Assembly (NCBI GenBank): GCA_022778585.1
Contig: JALFTI010000002.1
Coordinates: forward strand, 1-64,000
DNA length: 64,000 bases
Direction: 5' to 3'
From: Pygmaiobacter massiliensis
GTDB taxonomy: Bacteria; Bacillota; Clostridia; Oscillospirales; Ruminococcaceae
This document shows, piece after piece, positions 16,940-25,375 of this stretch. The translations under genes were made by a program, and so were the position numbers. Within the stretch, counting starts at the first letter, position 1. Each line of letters opens with the position of its first letter. Under the pieces are notes generated by a model that saw nothing but the letters and a program-made list of their open reading frames with translations, was not told where the DNA came from and made no database searches.

Positions 16940-17904
16940 TGGGGATTTTTTGCGTCGTGGACGGCATGACCGACGAGTGCAGCCCGCTGCTAAAAAGCCT
17001 TGCGCCCTGGTTTTCGGGTTGGGTGCAGCCCACCCGGCCCGATAAACCTGCCGACAGCCTGCGCTCGGCCGCCTGCTTTTTGGGGCTAAAGGAAGCAAAT
17101 TTGCCTGGCCGCGCCTGGTTTGAAGCGTTGGGAGCGGGTATTACCTTTGGTGCAGAGGACCTGCTTTTGCGGGCAAGCTGGGTGGCGTGCGACGAACAGG
17201 GGCGAATGCTCAGGCCGGACACAGCGCCGCAAAATCAGCCCACAGGCCGGTGGTACCATTCTTTGGGCGGTTATAAAGCCATTGTGCAGGTAGAGGGAAA
17301 AGCCTCGCTGCTGGAAACGATAAAAACCTTTCCCCCGCATGAACACTGGGGCGAGCCGGCCGAAAGCTGTATGCCCCAGGGCCTGCCGGACGATTTGGAA
17401 AAGGCCCTTCGGCAGGCGGGCAGTCGCAGCAGCAGGCTGATTGTTTGGGCGCCGGCAGCGCAAGCGGGTGTTTTTGCAAAAAAAACGGGGTATATGGTGG
17501 CGGGTATTGACCTTATGCTGGGGCTGGGGTGCGCGGTGGGACTAAAACCAGTGAAGCCTTTAAGAGCCACCGGCGAGACCGATACAGACCTTGCAGCAAA
17601 ATGCCGTGCGGCACTTTGCTGCGCGCAAAAAGGAGAGTTTGTCTATCTGCACCTGAATGGTGCGGATGAAGCTTCGCACCGAAAAGACCCGGCTGAAAAA
17701 CGCTGCTTTTTGGAAAAGGCCGCTTTCCAATGCCTCATTCCACTGTTGAAAAGCAATGTGGCGGTGCGTATTACGGCAGACCATGCCACAAGCCCCGTTA
17801 CCGGAAAACATCTGCCGCTTTGGCAGCCGGTGTGGCAAAATACTGCTGCGGGGCAAAAAAGCCCCCAAAAAGCTTGGCAGCCGCAGGCTCTTTGCCTTTT
17901 TTGA
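16936..17904 (+). CDS. ApgM-family (alkaline phosphatase superfamily) protein in cobalamin operon; candidate L-threonine kinase
   Basis: A 322-residue member of the cofactor-independent phosphoglycerate mutase family (archaeal type, COG3635-like). Metal-site segments are visible: CVVDGMTDE at the N-terminus, ADSLRSAACFLGL, which aligns with the GSDxANLxxLG Ser loop of ApgM, FEALGAGITF, NGADEASHRKDPAEK and ITADHATSP. It overlaps the cobD stop (ATGATG), so the two are coupled. Relatives of this family have been proposed by comparative genomics to act as non-orthologous homoserine kinases. Supply of L-threonine phosphate to CobD is therefore attractive. Alternatives are a glycolytic-type mutase or a corrinoid or ribazole phosphatase. 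The family is well supported; the role is inference. Confidence 0.75.
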   Translation: MMGIFCVVDGMTDECSPLLKSLAPWFSGWVQPTRPDKPADSLRSAACFLGLKEANLPGRAWFEALGAGITFGAEDLLLRASWVACDEQGRMLRPDTAPQNQPTGRWYHSLGGYKAIVQVEGKASLLETIKTFPPHEHWGEPAESCMPQGLPDDLEKALRQAGSRSSRLIVWAPAAQAGVFAKKTGYMVAGIDLMLGLGCAVGLKPVKPLRATGETDTDLAAKCRAALCCAQKGEFVYLHLNGADEASHRKDPAEKRCFLEKAAFQCLIPLLKSNVAVRITADHATSPVTGKHLPLWQPVWQNTAAGQKSPQKAWQPQALCLF

Positions 17905-18065
17905 AAGCCGCTGCGCGGTACGGAAAAACATCCTTTCAAGCTTTTGGTAAAATAATTTTGGGGCGGCTTTTATACAAAATAAGGCTGGTTTTGCTTTTCA
18001 GCCGGTTTGAAAAAAGGTCTTAAAACCATTTTCTAAACTTTTACCAAAGAGAGGAAACAGACAGT

Positions 18066-19577
18066 ATGACAAAGGCAATCATGGTACAGGGCACTATGTC
18101 CAATGCAGGAAAAAGTGTGCTGACGGCAGCTTTGTGCCGCATTTTTCTGCAGGACGGTTATTCGCCGGCCCCCTTTAAAAGCCAGAATATGGCGCTGAAC
18201 AGCTTTATAACCCGCGAAGGGTTAGAGATGGGGCGCGCACAGGTGATGCAGGCCGAAGCGGCCCGGGTGGAACCTTCGGTGCGGATGAACCCCATTTTGT
18301 TAAAGCCTACCAGCGACCAGGGCAGCCAGCTGATCGTGAACGGCGAGGTGGTGGGCAATTTTTCCGCAGCCGAATATTTTGCAAAGAAAAAGCAGCTTAT
18401 TCCCCAAATTATGCAGGCCTACCAATCTTTGGCTGCACAGCACGATATTATTGTGCTGGAAGGGGCGGGAAGCCCGGCCGAAATAAACCTAAAACAGGAC
18501 GACATTGTGAATATGGGCATGGCAAAACTCGCCAAAGCGCCGGTTCTGCTTTGCGGAGATATTGACCGGGGCGGTGTGTTTGCAAGCCTGTACGGAACGG
18601 TGGAGCTGCTGGAAAAAGAAGAGCGGGCCATGGTAAAGGGGTTCATCATCAATAAATTCAGGGGAGATGAATCCTTGCTTGCTCCGGGCCTTGCTATGCT
18701 GGAACAGCGCACCGGAATTCCGGTATTGGGGGTAATTCCCTGGCTGGATGTGGATTTGGAGGACGAGGACAGCCTTTCCGGCCGGCTTGCCTGTCATAAT
18801 ACCCAAAAGCCGCTGGATGTGGCGGTCATTCGCCTGCCCCGCATTTCAAACTTTACCGACCTGAATGCACTGGAACGGTTTGGACAGGTTGGCGTTCGCT
18901 ATGTGGAGCAGATAAACCAGCTGGGCCGGCCGGATTTGATGATTCTGCCGGGCACCAAAAACACCATGGCAGACCTGCGCTGGCTGCGCCAGTGCGGGCT
19001 GGAAGCAGGCATCTGCCGGCTGTGTTCGGAGGGAGTGCCGCTTATCGGCATCTGCGGCGGCTACCAAATGCTGGGCCAAAGCCTTTCGGACCCATACGGC
19101 GTGGAGGAGGGAGGCCAAATGCGCGGCATGGGGCTTTTGCCTTGCGAAACCACTTTCTCCAAAGAAAAAAGCCGTACCCGGGTTAGCGGGCAGGTTGTGG
19201 GGGCTGCCGGCTTTTTTGCACCGCTTGAAGGGGCGCAGTGCTCGGGGTATGAAATTCATATGGGGCGCACAGTGCCGGCAGGCGATGCGCCGGACCATTT
19301 TTTGCAGCTGACCGATGCAGCCGGCAAACAAACACGGGACGGGCTTTGCAGTGGTAATGTGCTGGGCAGCTATCTACACGGTTTGTTCGACGAGGGCGAT
19401 TTCGCGGAGCGGCTTGTTGATTTGTTGGCCCAGCGCAAAGGCCTTTCCAAAGAAAATGCGCCAAAGGAAAGGTATGCAGAATATAAACAGCGCCAGTATG
19501 ATAAGCTGGCATTTGAGGTGCGGCGCCATCTGGACCTGAAAAGGGTGTACCGCATTTTGCAGGAGGGAATTGAATGA
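18066..19577 (+). CDS. cbiP: Cobyric acid synthase CbiP
   Basis: Glutamine-dependent amidation of the b, d, e and g side chains of adenosylcobyrinate a,c-diamide, 503 residues. The N-terminal P-loop-like [33 protein letters not shown] and [16 protein letters not shown] match CobQ/CbiP. The C-terminal glutaminase has [11 protein letters not shown] and [13 protein letters not shown] with the Cys nucleophile. A 161-base gap separates it from the ApgM-family gene; it holds hairpin-forming stretches but no clear promoter. AAGAGAGGAAAC precedes ATG 18066. Confidence 0.94.
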   Translation: MTKAIMVQGTMSNAGKSVLTAALCRIFLQDGYSPAPFKSQNMALNSFITREGLEMGRAQVMQAEAARVEPSVRMNPILLKPTSDQGSQLIVNGEVVGNFSAAEYFAKKKQLIPQIMQAYQSLAAQHDIIVLEGAGSPAEINLKQDDIVNMGMAKLAKAPVLLCGDIDRGGVFASLYGTVELLEKEERAMVKGFIINKFRGDESLLAPGLAMLEQRTGIPVLGVIPWLDVDLEDEDSLSGRLACHNTQKPLDVAVIRLPRISNFTDLNALERFGQVGVRYVEQINQLGRPDLMILPGTKNTMADLRWLRQCGLEAGICRLCSEGVPLIGICGGYQMLGQSLSDPYGVEEGGQMRGMGLLPCETTFSKEKSRTRVSGQVVGAAGFFAPLEGAQCSGYEIHMGRTVPAGDAPDHFLQLTDAAGKQTRDGLCSGNVLGSYLHGLFDEGDFAERLVDLLAQRKGLSKENAPKERYAEYKQRQYDKLAFEVRRHLDLKRVYRILQEGIE

Positions 19578-20095
19578 CACAAAAGCGGGGGTTTATTCAT
19601 CTGTACTGCGGTGATGGAAAAGGAAAGACCACAGCTGCTATGGGCCTATGTATGCGGGCCGCTGGGGCTGGGCTGCAGGTGGTTGTGGTTCAGTTTTTAA
19701 AAAACGGCGATTCTTCGGAGCTTTCCATCCTTTCCGCTCATAAAAATGTGACGGTGCTGGCCGGTAAAGGGGGCGACAAGTTTACCTGCCGCATGACCGA
19801 TGCAGAAAAAGCTGCCGCAAGAACCATTCACGATAAGAACCTCGATGCTGCTCTTGCTATGCCCTGTGATCTTTTGCTGCTGGACGAAGCGGCCGCGGCC
19901 TGCCGGCTTGGTTTGGTGGATGAAAAAAAGGTAAAGGCGCTTTGCCAAAATAAGCCGCCCCGGCTGGAGCTGGTACTGACCGGCCGCAACCCGCCCGATT
20001 TTATGGTGCAGGCGGCCGACTACATTACTGAAATGCGCTGCGTACGCCATCCGTACCAGCAAGGCATTGGGGCCAGAAAGGGGATCGAGTTTTAA
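19574..20095 (+). CDS. cobO: Cob(I)yrinic acid a,c-diamide adenosyltransferase (CobO/BtuR/CobA)
   Basis: Transfers the 5'-deoxyadenosyl group of ATP to the cob(I) corrinoid, 173 residues. The P-loop [17 protein letters not shown] near the N-terminus, [24 protein letters not shown], and the C-terminal [19 protein letters not shown] and [15 protein letters not shown] are all typical of the CobA/CobO class. ATG 19574 overlaps the cbiP stop, and its own TAA shares a base with the cbiC ATG. Confidence 0.95.
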   Translation: MTQKRGFIHLYCGDGKGKTTAAMGLCMRAAGAGLQVVVVQFLKNGDSSELSILSAHKNVTVLAGKGGDKFTCRMTDAEKAAARTIHDKNLDAALAMPCDLLLLDEAAAACRLGLVDEKKVKALCQNKPPRLELVLTGRNPPDFMVQAADYITEMRCVRHPYQQGIGARKGIEF

Positions 20096-20757
20096 TGCAG
20101 CAGGAAAAAAACGCCCAGACCATTAGGCTGCGCCAGGTACTGCCCGATCAAATTGAGCAGGAAAGCATGCGAATTATTGTTCGGGAACTAAAACAGCAGA
20201 ATATTACACTGGACGAATCGGTTGCACCCATTGTAAAGCGGGTAATTCATACTTCGGCTGATTTTGAATACGCGCATACCCTGCACTTTTCTGCCAATGC
20301 GGTGGAACGGGGGATAAAAGCCCTGCAGCAGGGCGCCACCATTGTGACCGATACCAATATGGCAAAGGCCGGTATTAACCACAAGGCGCTTGCCAAGCTG
20401 GGTTGTCAGGTGGTATGCTTTATGGCAGATGAAGAGGTTGCGGCAGCGGCCAAGGCCGCCGGGACCACCCGGGCGGTGGCCAGTATGGAGAAAGCGGCAA
20501 AGCTTTCCGGCCCCGTTGTTTTCGCCATTGGCAATGCACCCACCGCTTTGGTCAGACTGTGCCAGCTGGCCGTGCAGCAAGCGGTCAGCCCGGAATTGAT
20601 TATTGGGGTTCCGGTGGGGTTTGTGAATGTGGTGGAGAGCAAACAGCTGCTGGCCAGTTTGCCGGTGCCCCACATTGTAGCAATGGGCCGCAAGGGCGGC
20701 AGCAATGTGGCTGCCGCAATCTGCAATGCTTTGCTTTACCAGGCCGGCGGCCGTTAG
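20095..20757 (+). CDS. cbiC: Cobalt-precorrin-8 methylmutase CbiC
   Basis: Moves a methyl from C11 to C12 to give cobyrinate, 220 residues. The conserved VKRVIHTSADFEYAHTLHFS holds the catalytic histidine. DTNMAKAGIN and the C-terminal GVPVGFVNVVESKQLL and RKGGSNVAAAICNALLY complete the family pattern. In many operons cbiC stands near the start; here it is last of the recognised pathway genes, overlapping cobO by one base. Confidence 0.94.
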   Translation: MQQEKNAQTIRLRQVLPDQIEQESMRIIVRELKQQNITLDESVAPIVKRVIHTSADFEYAHTLHFSANAVERGIKALQQGATIVTDTNMAKAGINHKALAKLGCQVVCFMADEEVAAAAKAAGTTRAVASMEKAAKLSGPVVFAIGNAPTALVRLCQLAVQQAVSPELIIGVPVGFVNVVESKQLLASLPVPHIVAMGRKGGSNVAAAICNALLYQAGGR

Positions 20758-20776
20758 ACGAAAACGGAGGGATACG

Positions 20777-21025
20777 ATGGAAAATAAATTTGACACCCAG
20801 CTGCTTATTGAAGGACACGGGCTGGATGAAGATGCTATTTACGATTATATTGAGAGTCATTTTGAAGGGGACTGTCTGTTGGCGGTTGGAGATGAGGATT
20901 TAATTAAAATTCATTTTCACACCGACCGCCCTTGGGAGATTTTGGAGTATGCCGCTTCGCTGGGTGAAATTCACGACATTGTAGTGGAAAATATGGAGCG
21001 GCAGGCCAATGGTCTGGACGGCTAA
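20777..21025 (+). CDS. Small protein resembling the C-terminal domain of FakA/DAK-type proteins
   Basis: An 82-residue protein starting at ATG 20777 behind a strong AACGGAGGG site, 19 bases after cbiC and before the operon terminator, so it should be co-transcribed. The sequence TQLLIEGHGLDEDAIYDYI, GDCLLAVGDEDLIKIHFHTD, WEILEYAASLGEI and IVVENMERQ closely follows the last domain of fatty-acid kinase FakA/YloV (GDSLVVVGDDDLVKVHVHTN...ENM). That large protein normally carries a kinase domain, absent here. Such stand-alone pieces are sometimes annotated 'kinase to dihydroxyacetone kinase'. No role in cobalamin metabolism is established. The track's 20705 start is a frame extension. Confidence 0.75.
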   Translation: MENKFDTQLLIEGHGLDEDAIYDYIESHFEGDCLLAVGDEDLIKIHFHTDRPWEILEYAASLGEIHDIVVENMERQANGLDG

Positions 21026-21044
21026 AAGCTAAATTAGTTTTAGT

Positions 21045-21085
21045 AAAAAAGAAGGCGACAGATGAAAATCTGTCGCCTTCTTTTT
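21045..21085 (+). terminator. Terminator ending the cobalamin operon (probably bidirectional)
   Basis: GAAGGCGACAGAT and ATCTGTCGCCTTC form a perfect 13-base stem closed by a GAAA tetraloop, with T5 after it. A-rich sequence before it gives a T-run on the minus strand too, so it may also serve the convergent PAP2 gene. Confidence 0.95.
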
Positions 21086-21163
21086 GTAAGCAAAGTAAGT
21101 GTGAGCACAACCATCAAATACAAAGCAGTAAATGGCCCACCATAACGATTATAGGCAAAATGA

Positions 21164-21847
21164 TTAGCGCAAATCCTGTACTCTTCTGCGGCGCTGGTGT
21201 GCAGAATGGTCAAGCAAAGGCCACAACAAGGTACGCCGATTGAAAATACAGTGGAAGATAAGAGCCATAATCACACCGCACAGCAAATCAATGCAAGAGT
21301 GCTGGTCGATTAAAATGGTGGAAAGACAGATCAAAAAACAAATAATTCCATTGTGCCATTTGGCACGCCGGCTGGTCCAATTGCTGTCCAAAATAGCTAG
21401 CCAAATTTCCACGCTGACAAATACATGTAAGCTGGGACATACATTGGTGGCGGTATCTGCCTGGCGGATTATCCCTACCAGCCAGGTGAAAGGGTCGGTG
21501 CCCAAAAGAGGCTGGCGCAGATGAAGTGCAGTGGGAAAAATGGCAAAAATTGCCAAGCTTACCGCAGTGCCCGCCATAATGGTGCAAAACAACCGCCAAA
21601 ATTCTTCCCTGGAACGCACCAAAAACCGCATAACATGAAAGGGAACCCATAAAAACCACAACACATATGGAACCACGGCAATGGCAACAAAGGGAATATG
21701 GTCGTCTAGTGTGCAGTGGATAATGTGAAACTGGCTACGGGGAATTTTTTCCAACAGGAAAAAGGTAACAAGGTATGCCGCAAAGTACAAGCAAATCACC
21801 AGAAGCGGCCGCATTTTCAGTTTTTCCGAAAGAGTATGCTTTTCCAT
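21164..21847 (-). CDS. PAP2-family membrane phosphatase/phosphotransferase
   Basis: A 227-residue membrane protein with about six hydrophobic segments. The PAP2 motifs are visible in altered form: CPSLHVFVSVEIW (the PSxH block, about residue 140) and STILIDQHSCIDLLCGV (the SxxxxxxH...D block). Proteins of this type dephosphorylate lipid phosphates or transfer phospho-head groups at the membrane. It starts at ATG 21847, with little recognisable ribosome site. It is convergent with the cobalamin operon and not obviously related to it. The exact substrate cannot be assigned. Confidence 0.78.
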   Translation of the reverse strand: MEKHTLSEKLKMRPLLVICLYFAAYLVTFFLLEKIPRSQFHIIHCTLDDHIPFVAIAVVPYVLWFLWVPFHVMRFLVRSREEFWRLFCTIMAGTAVSLAIFAIFPTALHLRQPLLGTDPFTWLVGIIRQADTATNVCPSLHVFVSVEIWLAILDSNWTSRRAKWHNGIICFLICLSTILIDQHSCIDLLCGVIMALIFHCIFNRRTLLWPLLDHSAHQRRRRVQDLR

Positions 21848-22054
21848 GATGATACCCTCAAAATAGTCAACAGTCCAAAAAAATATCCGGGTGATAAAAT
21901 TATTCTATATAACCTATGACGAGCTGACAAGTTGTTTAACTTCATCTTAAAGAAGTTTTCATAATCTTTTCGTATTTGTATAAAAAAAGGCTTATAATAT
22001 AAGGCTTTTACAGCATATCAATCGAAGATAAGAGGCAGATATAAGTCCTTTAGC

Positions 22055-23473
22055 TCAAATAGATGGCGGTGGACTGCTGCGGTTTGCTGCCTCTGCCAGC
22101 TCCTGGCGCGCCATCTGGCGCAAGGTATGCATGCCAATAGGCAGCGATAGCAAAAAGGTACAAATATCCGAAACCGGCAATGCAATCTGGACACCCAAAA
22201 GCCCTAACGCAGGCACTAACAGCGCTAAAGCCGGCAGGAAGAAAATCCCCTGCCGCGCCAGGGCCAAAATGGATGCGGGAAGTGCTTTTCCAATGGTCTG
22301 CAGCATCATATTATCTAAGACGACCCAAGAAAACAGCGGAAAGGTAAGGCATTGGCAGCGCAGCGCTAAAGTTCCAATGGCAATCACATCAGGGTCTGTG
22401 CGCCGGAAGATGGCTATAATTTGGGGAGCAAAAAGAAAACCCACGGCGGAAAGCAGCACCAGTGCACCTACTGCCACCTTTAAGCAAAACCAAAATGCCT
22501 CCCGCACCCGGCCGTAAAATTTGGCGCCATAATTGAACCCACATACCGGCTGAAACCCCTGCCCAAACCCAATTAAGGCAGAGTTTGCAAACATGGTAAC
22601 CCGGTTTACGATCGACATGGCTGCAATAGCAGCGTCTCCCCATCCGCCGGCGGCCAGGTTCATGCAGATGGTAGCCACACTGGCAATACTTTGCCGGAAA
22701 AAGGAGGGCAGGCCGCCGCGCAGAATTTCTTTGTAAAAGTAAAGCTTAAAGCTGACATTTTTAAGCCGCAGCGGTAGATTTCCACCCCGGCGACAACCAG
22801 CCAAAAGCAAAAAAAAGCTGACCAGTTGGCTTAAAATGGTGGCAAGGCTGGCCCCTCCGATACCCATGTCCAAAACAAAGATAAAGATAGGGTCCAACGC
22901 AATATTCAAGACAGCGCCAGATGTAATGCCAATCATGCCGTAAAAAGCGCTGCCCTGGAAGCGCAGCTGATTATTCAGCACTAAGCTGGCGGTCATCCAA
23001 GGGGCGCCAATTAAAATAAAACGGGCATAATCGGCCGCATAGGGGGCAATGGTCTCGGTAGCGCCCAGCATAAAAACCAGCGGCTGCAAGAACAAAAGTC
23101 CCACCACGGTCAGTATGCCGCCAGCCAAAAAGGCGGAAACAAACCCGGTGGCTGCCATTCGCTCGGCAGTTTCAAAGTCGCGGCTGCCCAGCTTGCGGCT
23201 AATGAAGTTGCCGCTGCCATGGCCAAAAGTAAACCCCAAGGCTTGAATAACTGCCATCAGCGAAAAAACAACGCCCACGGCGGCGGTGGCACTGGTGTTA
23301 ATGCGCCCTACGAAAAAGGTGTCGGCCATATTGTAAAAGGAAGTGACCAACATGCTGATAATGGTAGGCACAGCCAGCCGACTGACCAACTTGGGAATGG
23401 GGGTTTGGGTCATGCGGATAAATTTTTCCTGTGCCTGCTTTTGCTGTAGCTGTAAAGTGTCCTGCTGTTCCAT
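22055..23473 (-). CDS. MATE-family multidrug exporter
   Basis: A 472-residue polytopic transporter of the MATE/DinF superfamily, probably exporting cationic drugs or toxins using an ion gradient. The N-terminus carries TQTPIPKLVSRLAVPTI followed by SMLVTSFYNMADTFFVG, a typical helix-1 sequence of this family. FGHGSGNFISRKLGS and FGQGFQPVCGFNYGAK are also characteristic. ATG 23473 is preferred over the track's 23509 because GGAGGGTATTACAAT precedes it. The adjacent upstream minus-strand gene is a near-copy, broken by a frameshift, so the pair is a tandem duplication. No regulator is adjacent. Confidence 0.9.
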   Translation of the reverse strand: MEQQDTLQLQQKQAQEKFIRMTQTPIPKLVSRLAVPTIISMLVTSFYNMADTFFVGRINTSATAAVGVVFSLMAVIQALGFTFGHGSGNFISRKLGSRDFETAERMAATGFVSAFLAGGILTVVGLLFLQPLVFMLGATETIAPYAADYARFILIGAPWMTASLVLNNQLRFQGSAFYGMIGITSGAVLNIALDPIFIFVLDMGIGGASLATILSQLVSFFLLLAGCRRGGNLPLRLKNVSFKLYFYKEILRGGLPSFFRQSIASVATICMNLAAGGWGDAAIAAMSIVNRVTMFANSALIGFGQGFQPVCGFNYGAKFYGRVREAFWFCLKVAVGALVLLSAVGFLFAPQIIAIFRRTDPDVIAIGTLALRCQCLTFPLFSWVVLDNMMLQTIGKALPASILALARQGIFFLPALALLVPALGLLGVQIALPVSDICTFLLSLPIGMHTLRQMARQELAEAANRSSPPPSI

Positions 23474-23695
23474 ATTGTAATACCCTCCTGCTGTCAGACC
23501 CCTGTGCAAAGATAGTGGAATCTTTGCACAGGAGGAGGTAAAGATTTCGTTAAGAACATTATACTATGACTTTACAGAAAAGAAAAATGGCATAAAAATT
23601 TTTTGTTGGGCAGGTGTGGCTTTTGCAGCTATATTTCAAAAAATGAATAAACATATAGTGTGTTTGTGCAAAGAGTAAAAGTATTTACAGGGATT

Positions 23696-25092
23696 TTATC
23701 CGTTTTTTTGCGTAAGCTGATTCTGTTCCAAAAAGGTTAGCTGGTGTAAGGCGTGAATACCGATGGGAAGTGCCAATAAAAATGAGCAAATGTCGGCTAC
23801 AGGCTGTGCCAGCTGAACCCCTAAAAGGCCTAAAAATGGAACTAGAATTGCCAGGGCAGGTAAAAAGCACAGCCCTTGCCGGGAAAGAGCTAACACGGAA
23901 GCGGGCAAGGCTTTACCAATGGTCTGCAGCATCATATTATGCATACCAACCCAAATAAACAGCGGAAAAGTAATACACTGACAGCGCAGTGCCAGTGTAC
24001 CGATGGCAATAACCTGCAAATCGTTGTGGCGAAAAAGCGCTACAATTTGCGGCGCCAGCAAAAACCCAATTGCACACAACGGAATGAGAAATGCAGATGC
24101 CAGTTTAACACAAAACCAAAATGCTTCGCGTACCCGGCCGTAAAATTTAGCGCCATAATTAAAACCGCATACCGGCTGGAAGCCTTGACCAAAGCCAATT
24201 AAAGTAGAGTTTGCCAACAAAGTTATCCGGTTTACAATGGACATAGCAGCAATAGCAGCATCTCCCCAACCACCAGCAGCCAGATTCATGCAGATGGTAG
24301 ACAAGCTGGAAATACTTTGCCGGCAAAAGGAGGGAAAACCTCCGCGCAATATTTCCTTATAGAAATAAGCGGTTAGTTTTACATTCCGAAGCCGAAGCTG
24401 CAGATTCCCGCCCCGTCGACAACCTGCTAAAAGCAGAAAAAAACTAACCAATTGGCTTAAAATGGTGGCCAGCCCAGCACCACCGGTGCCCATATGAAAC
24501 ACAAAAATAAACAAAGGGTCCAATGAAATATTTAATATAGCACCAGCAGCAATACCGACCATTCCGTAAAAAGCACTGCCCTGAAATCGCAATTGATTGT
24601 TCAATACGAGGCTGGCGGTCATCCAAGGGGCTCCTATCAGAATAAATCTAGCATAATCGGCAGTATATGGAGCAATGGTTTCGGTGGCCCCAAGCAGCCT
24701 GACTAGCGGCTGCAAAAACAAAAGCCCCAGTACGGCAAGTAATACCCCTGCCGCAAAGGAAGAAATAAACCCGGTAACGGCCATCTGTTCTGCTTCTTGC
24801 GTTTCACGGCTGCCCAGTTTACGGCTGATAAAGTTGCCGCTGCCATAGCCAAAGGTGAACCCCAATGCTTGTATAACCGCCATAAGAGAAAATACGACAC
24901 CTACTGCCGCAGTTGCACTGGTATTGATGCGCCCGACAAAAAAGTGTCTGCCATATTATAAAAAGAAGTAACAAGCATACTGACAATACTGGGGATCGCC
25001 AGTCGACAGATTAAATGGGGAATCGGAGTCTGAGTCATACGGACAAATTTTTTCTGAGCCTGGCGCTGCTGCGAAAGGTCACGCTGTTCCAT
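23696..25092 (-). pseudogene. Second MATE-family exporter, frameshifted
   Basis: It is highly similar to the neighbouring MATE gene along its whole length (FNYGAKFYGRVREAFWFC and many other blocks are shared). It starts at ATG 25092 behind AAGGAGGAGTATTTT. The frame is lost after NMADTFL, at the A6 run at 24938-24943 (T6 on the coding strand). Comparison with the intact copy (TTTTTCGTAGGGCGC) shows that one extra T would restore TTTTTTGTCGGGCGC and join both halves. The rest, from MAVIQALGF on, is open to the stop. It could be a recent pseudogene, a slipped-strand phase switch, or a sequencing error. Confidence 0.85.
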
Positions 25093-25283
25093 AAAATACT
25101 CCTCCTTATAGTCAGTCTTTTGGGGAAATAAAATATTGTGGGTAAAAGGCAAAAAAATTATAACATGTTTTTAACTGTATAAAGCCTGAAAACAGTTTTG
25201 GAGGGTATTTTTTTAAATACAGTGCCTATGGGAAGCCATATAGAAACAAGCCGCCAATAAAGGCAAGTATTGTATGGCAAAAG

Positions 25284-25312
25284 TTGACTAATTGGGCAGA
25301 ATGGCGTATACT
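25284..25312 (+). promoter_or_regulatory. Promoter of the D-2-hydroxyacid dehydrogenase
   Basis: TTGACT and TATACT are separated by 17 bases, about 64 bases ahead of ATG 25376. The match to the sigma-A consensus is strong, in line with the codon-optimised look of the gene. Confidence 0.75.
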
Positions 25313-25375
25313 GCAAATAGATAAGGCATTTTGTCTTGTGCTGTTTCACAACAATATGTTTGGAGGTCGAAACCC

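Noticed and set aside
16936-17904. Straight annotation of the ApgM-family gene as glycolytic phosphoglycerate mutase
   Set aside because: Coupling to cobD inside a riboswitch-controlled cobalamin operon makes a glycolytic role unlikely, although the family assignment itself is kept.
21985-22015. AAGGCTTATAATATAAGGCTT as a terminator for the MATE gene
   Set aside because: The arms are direct rather than inverted repeats, so no stem forms.
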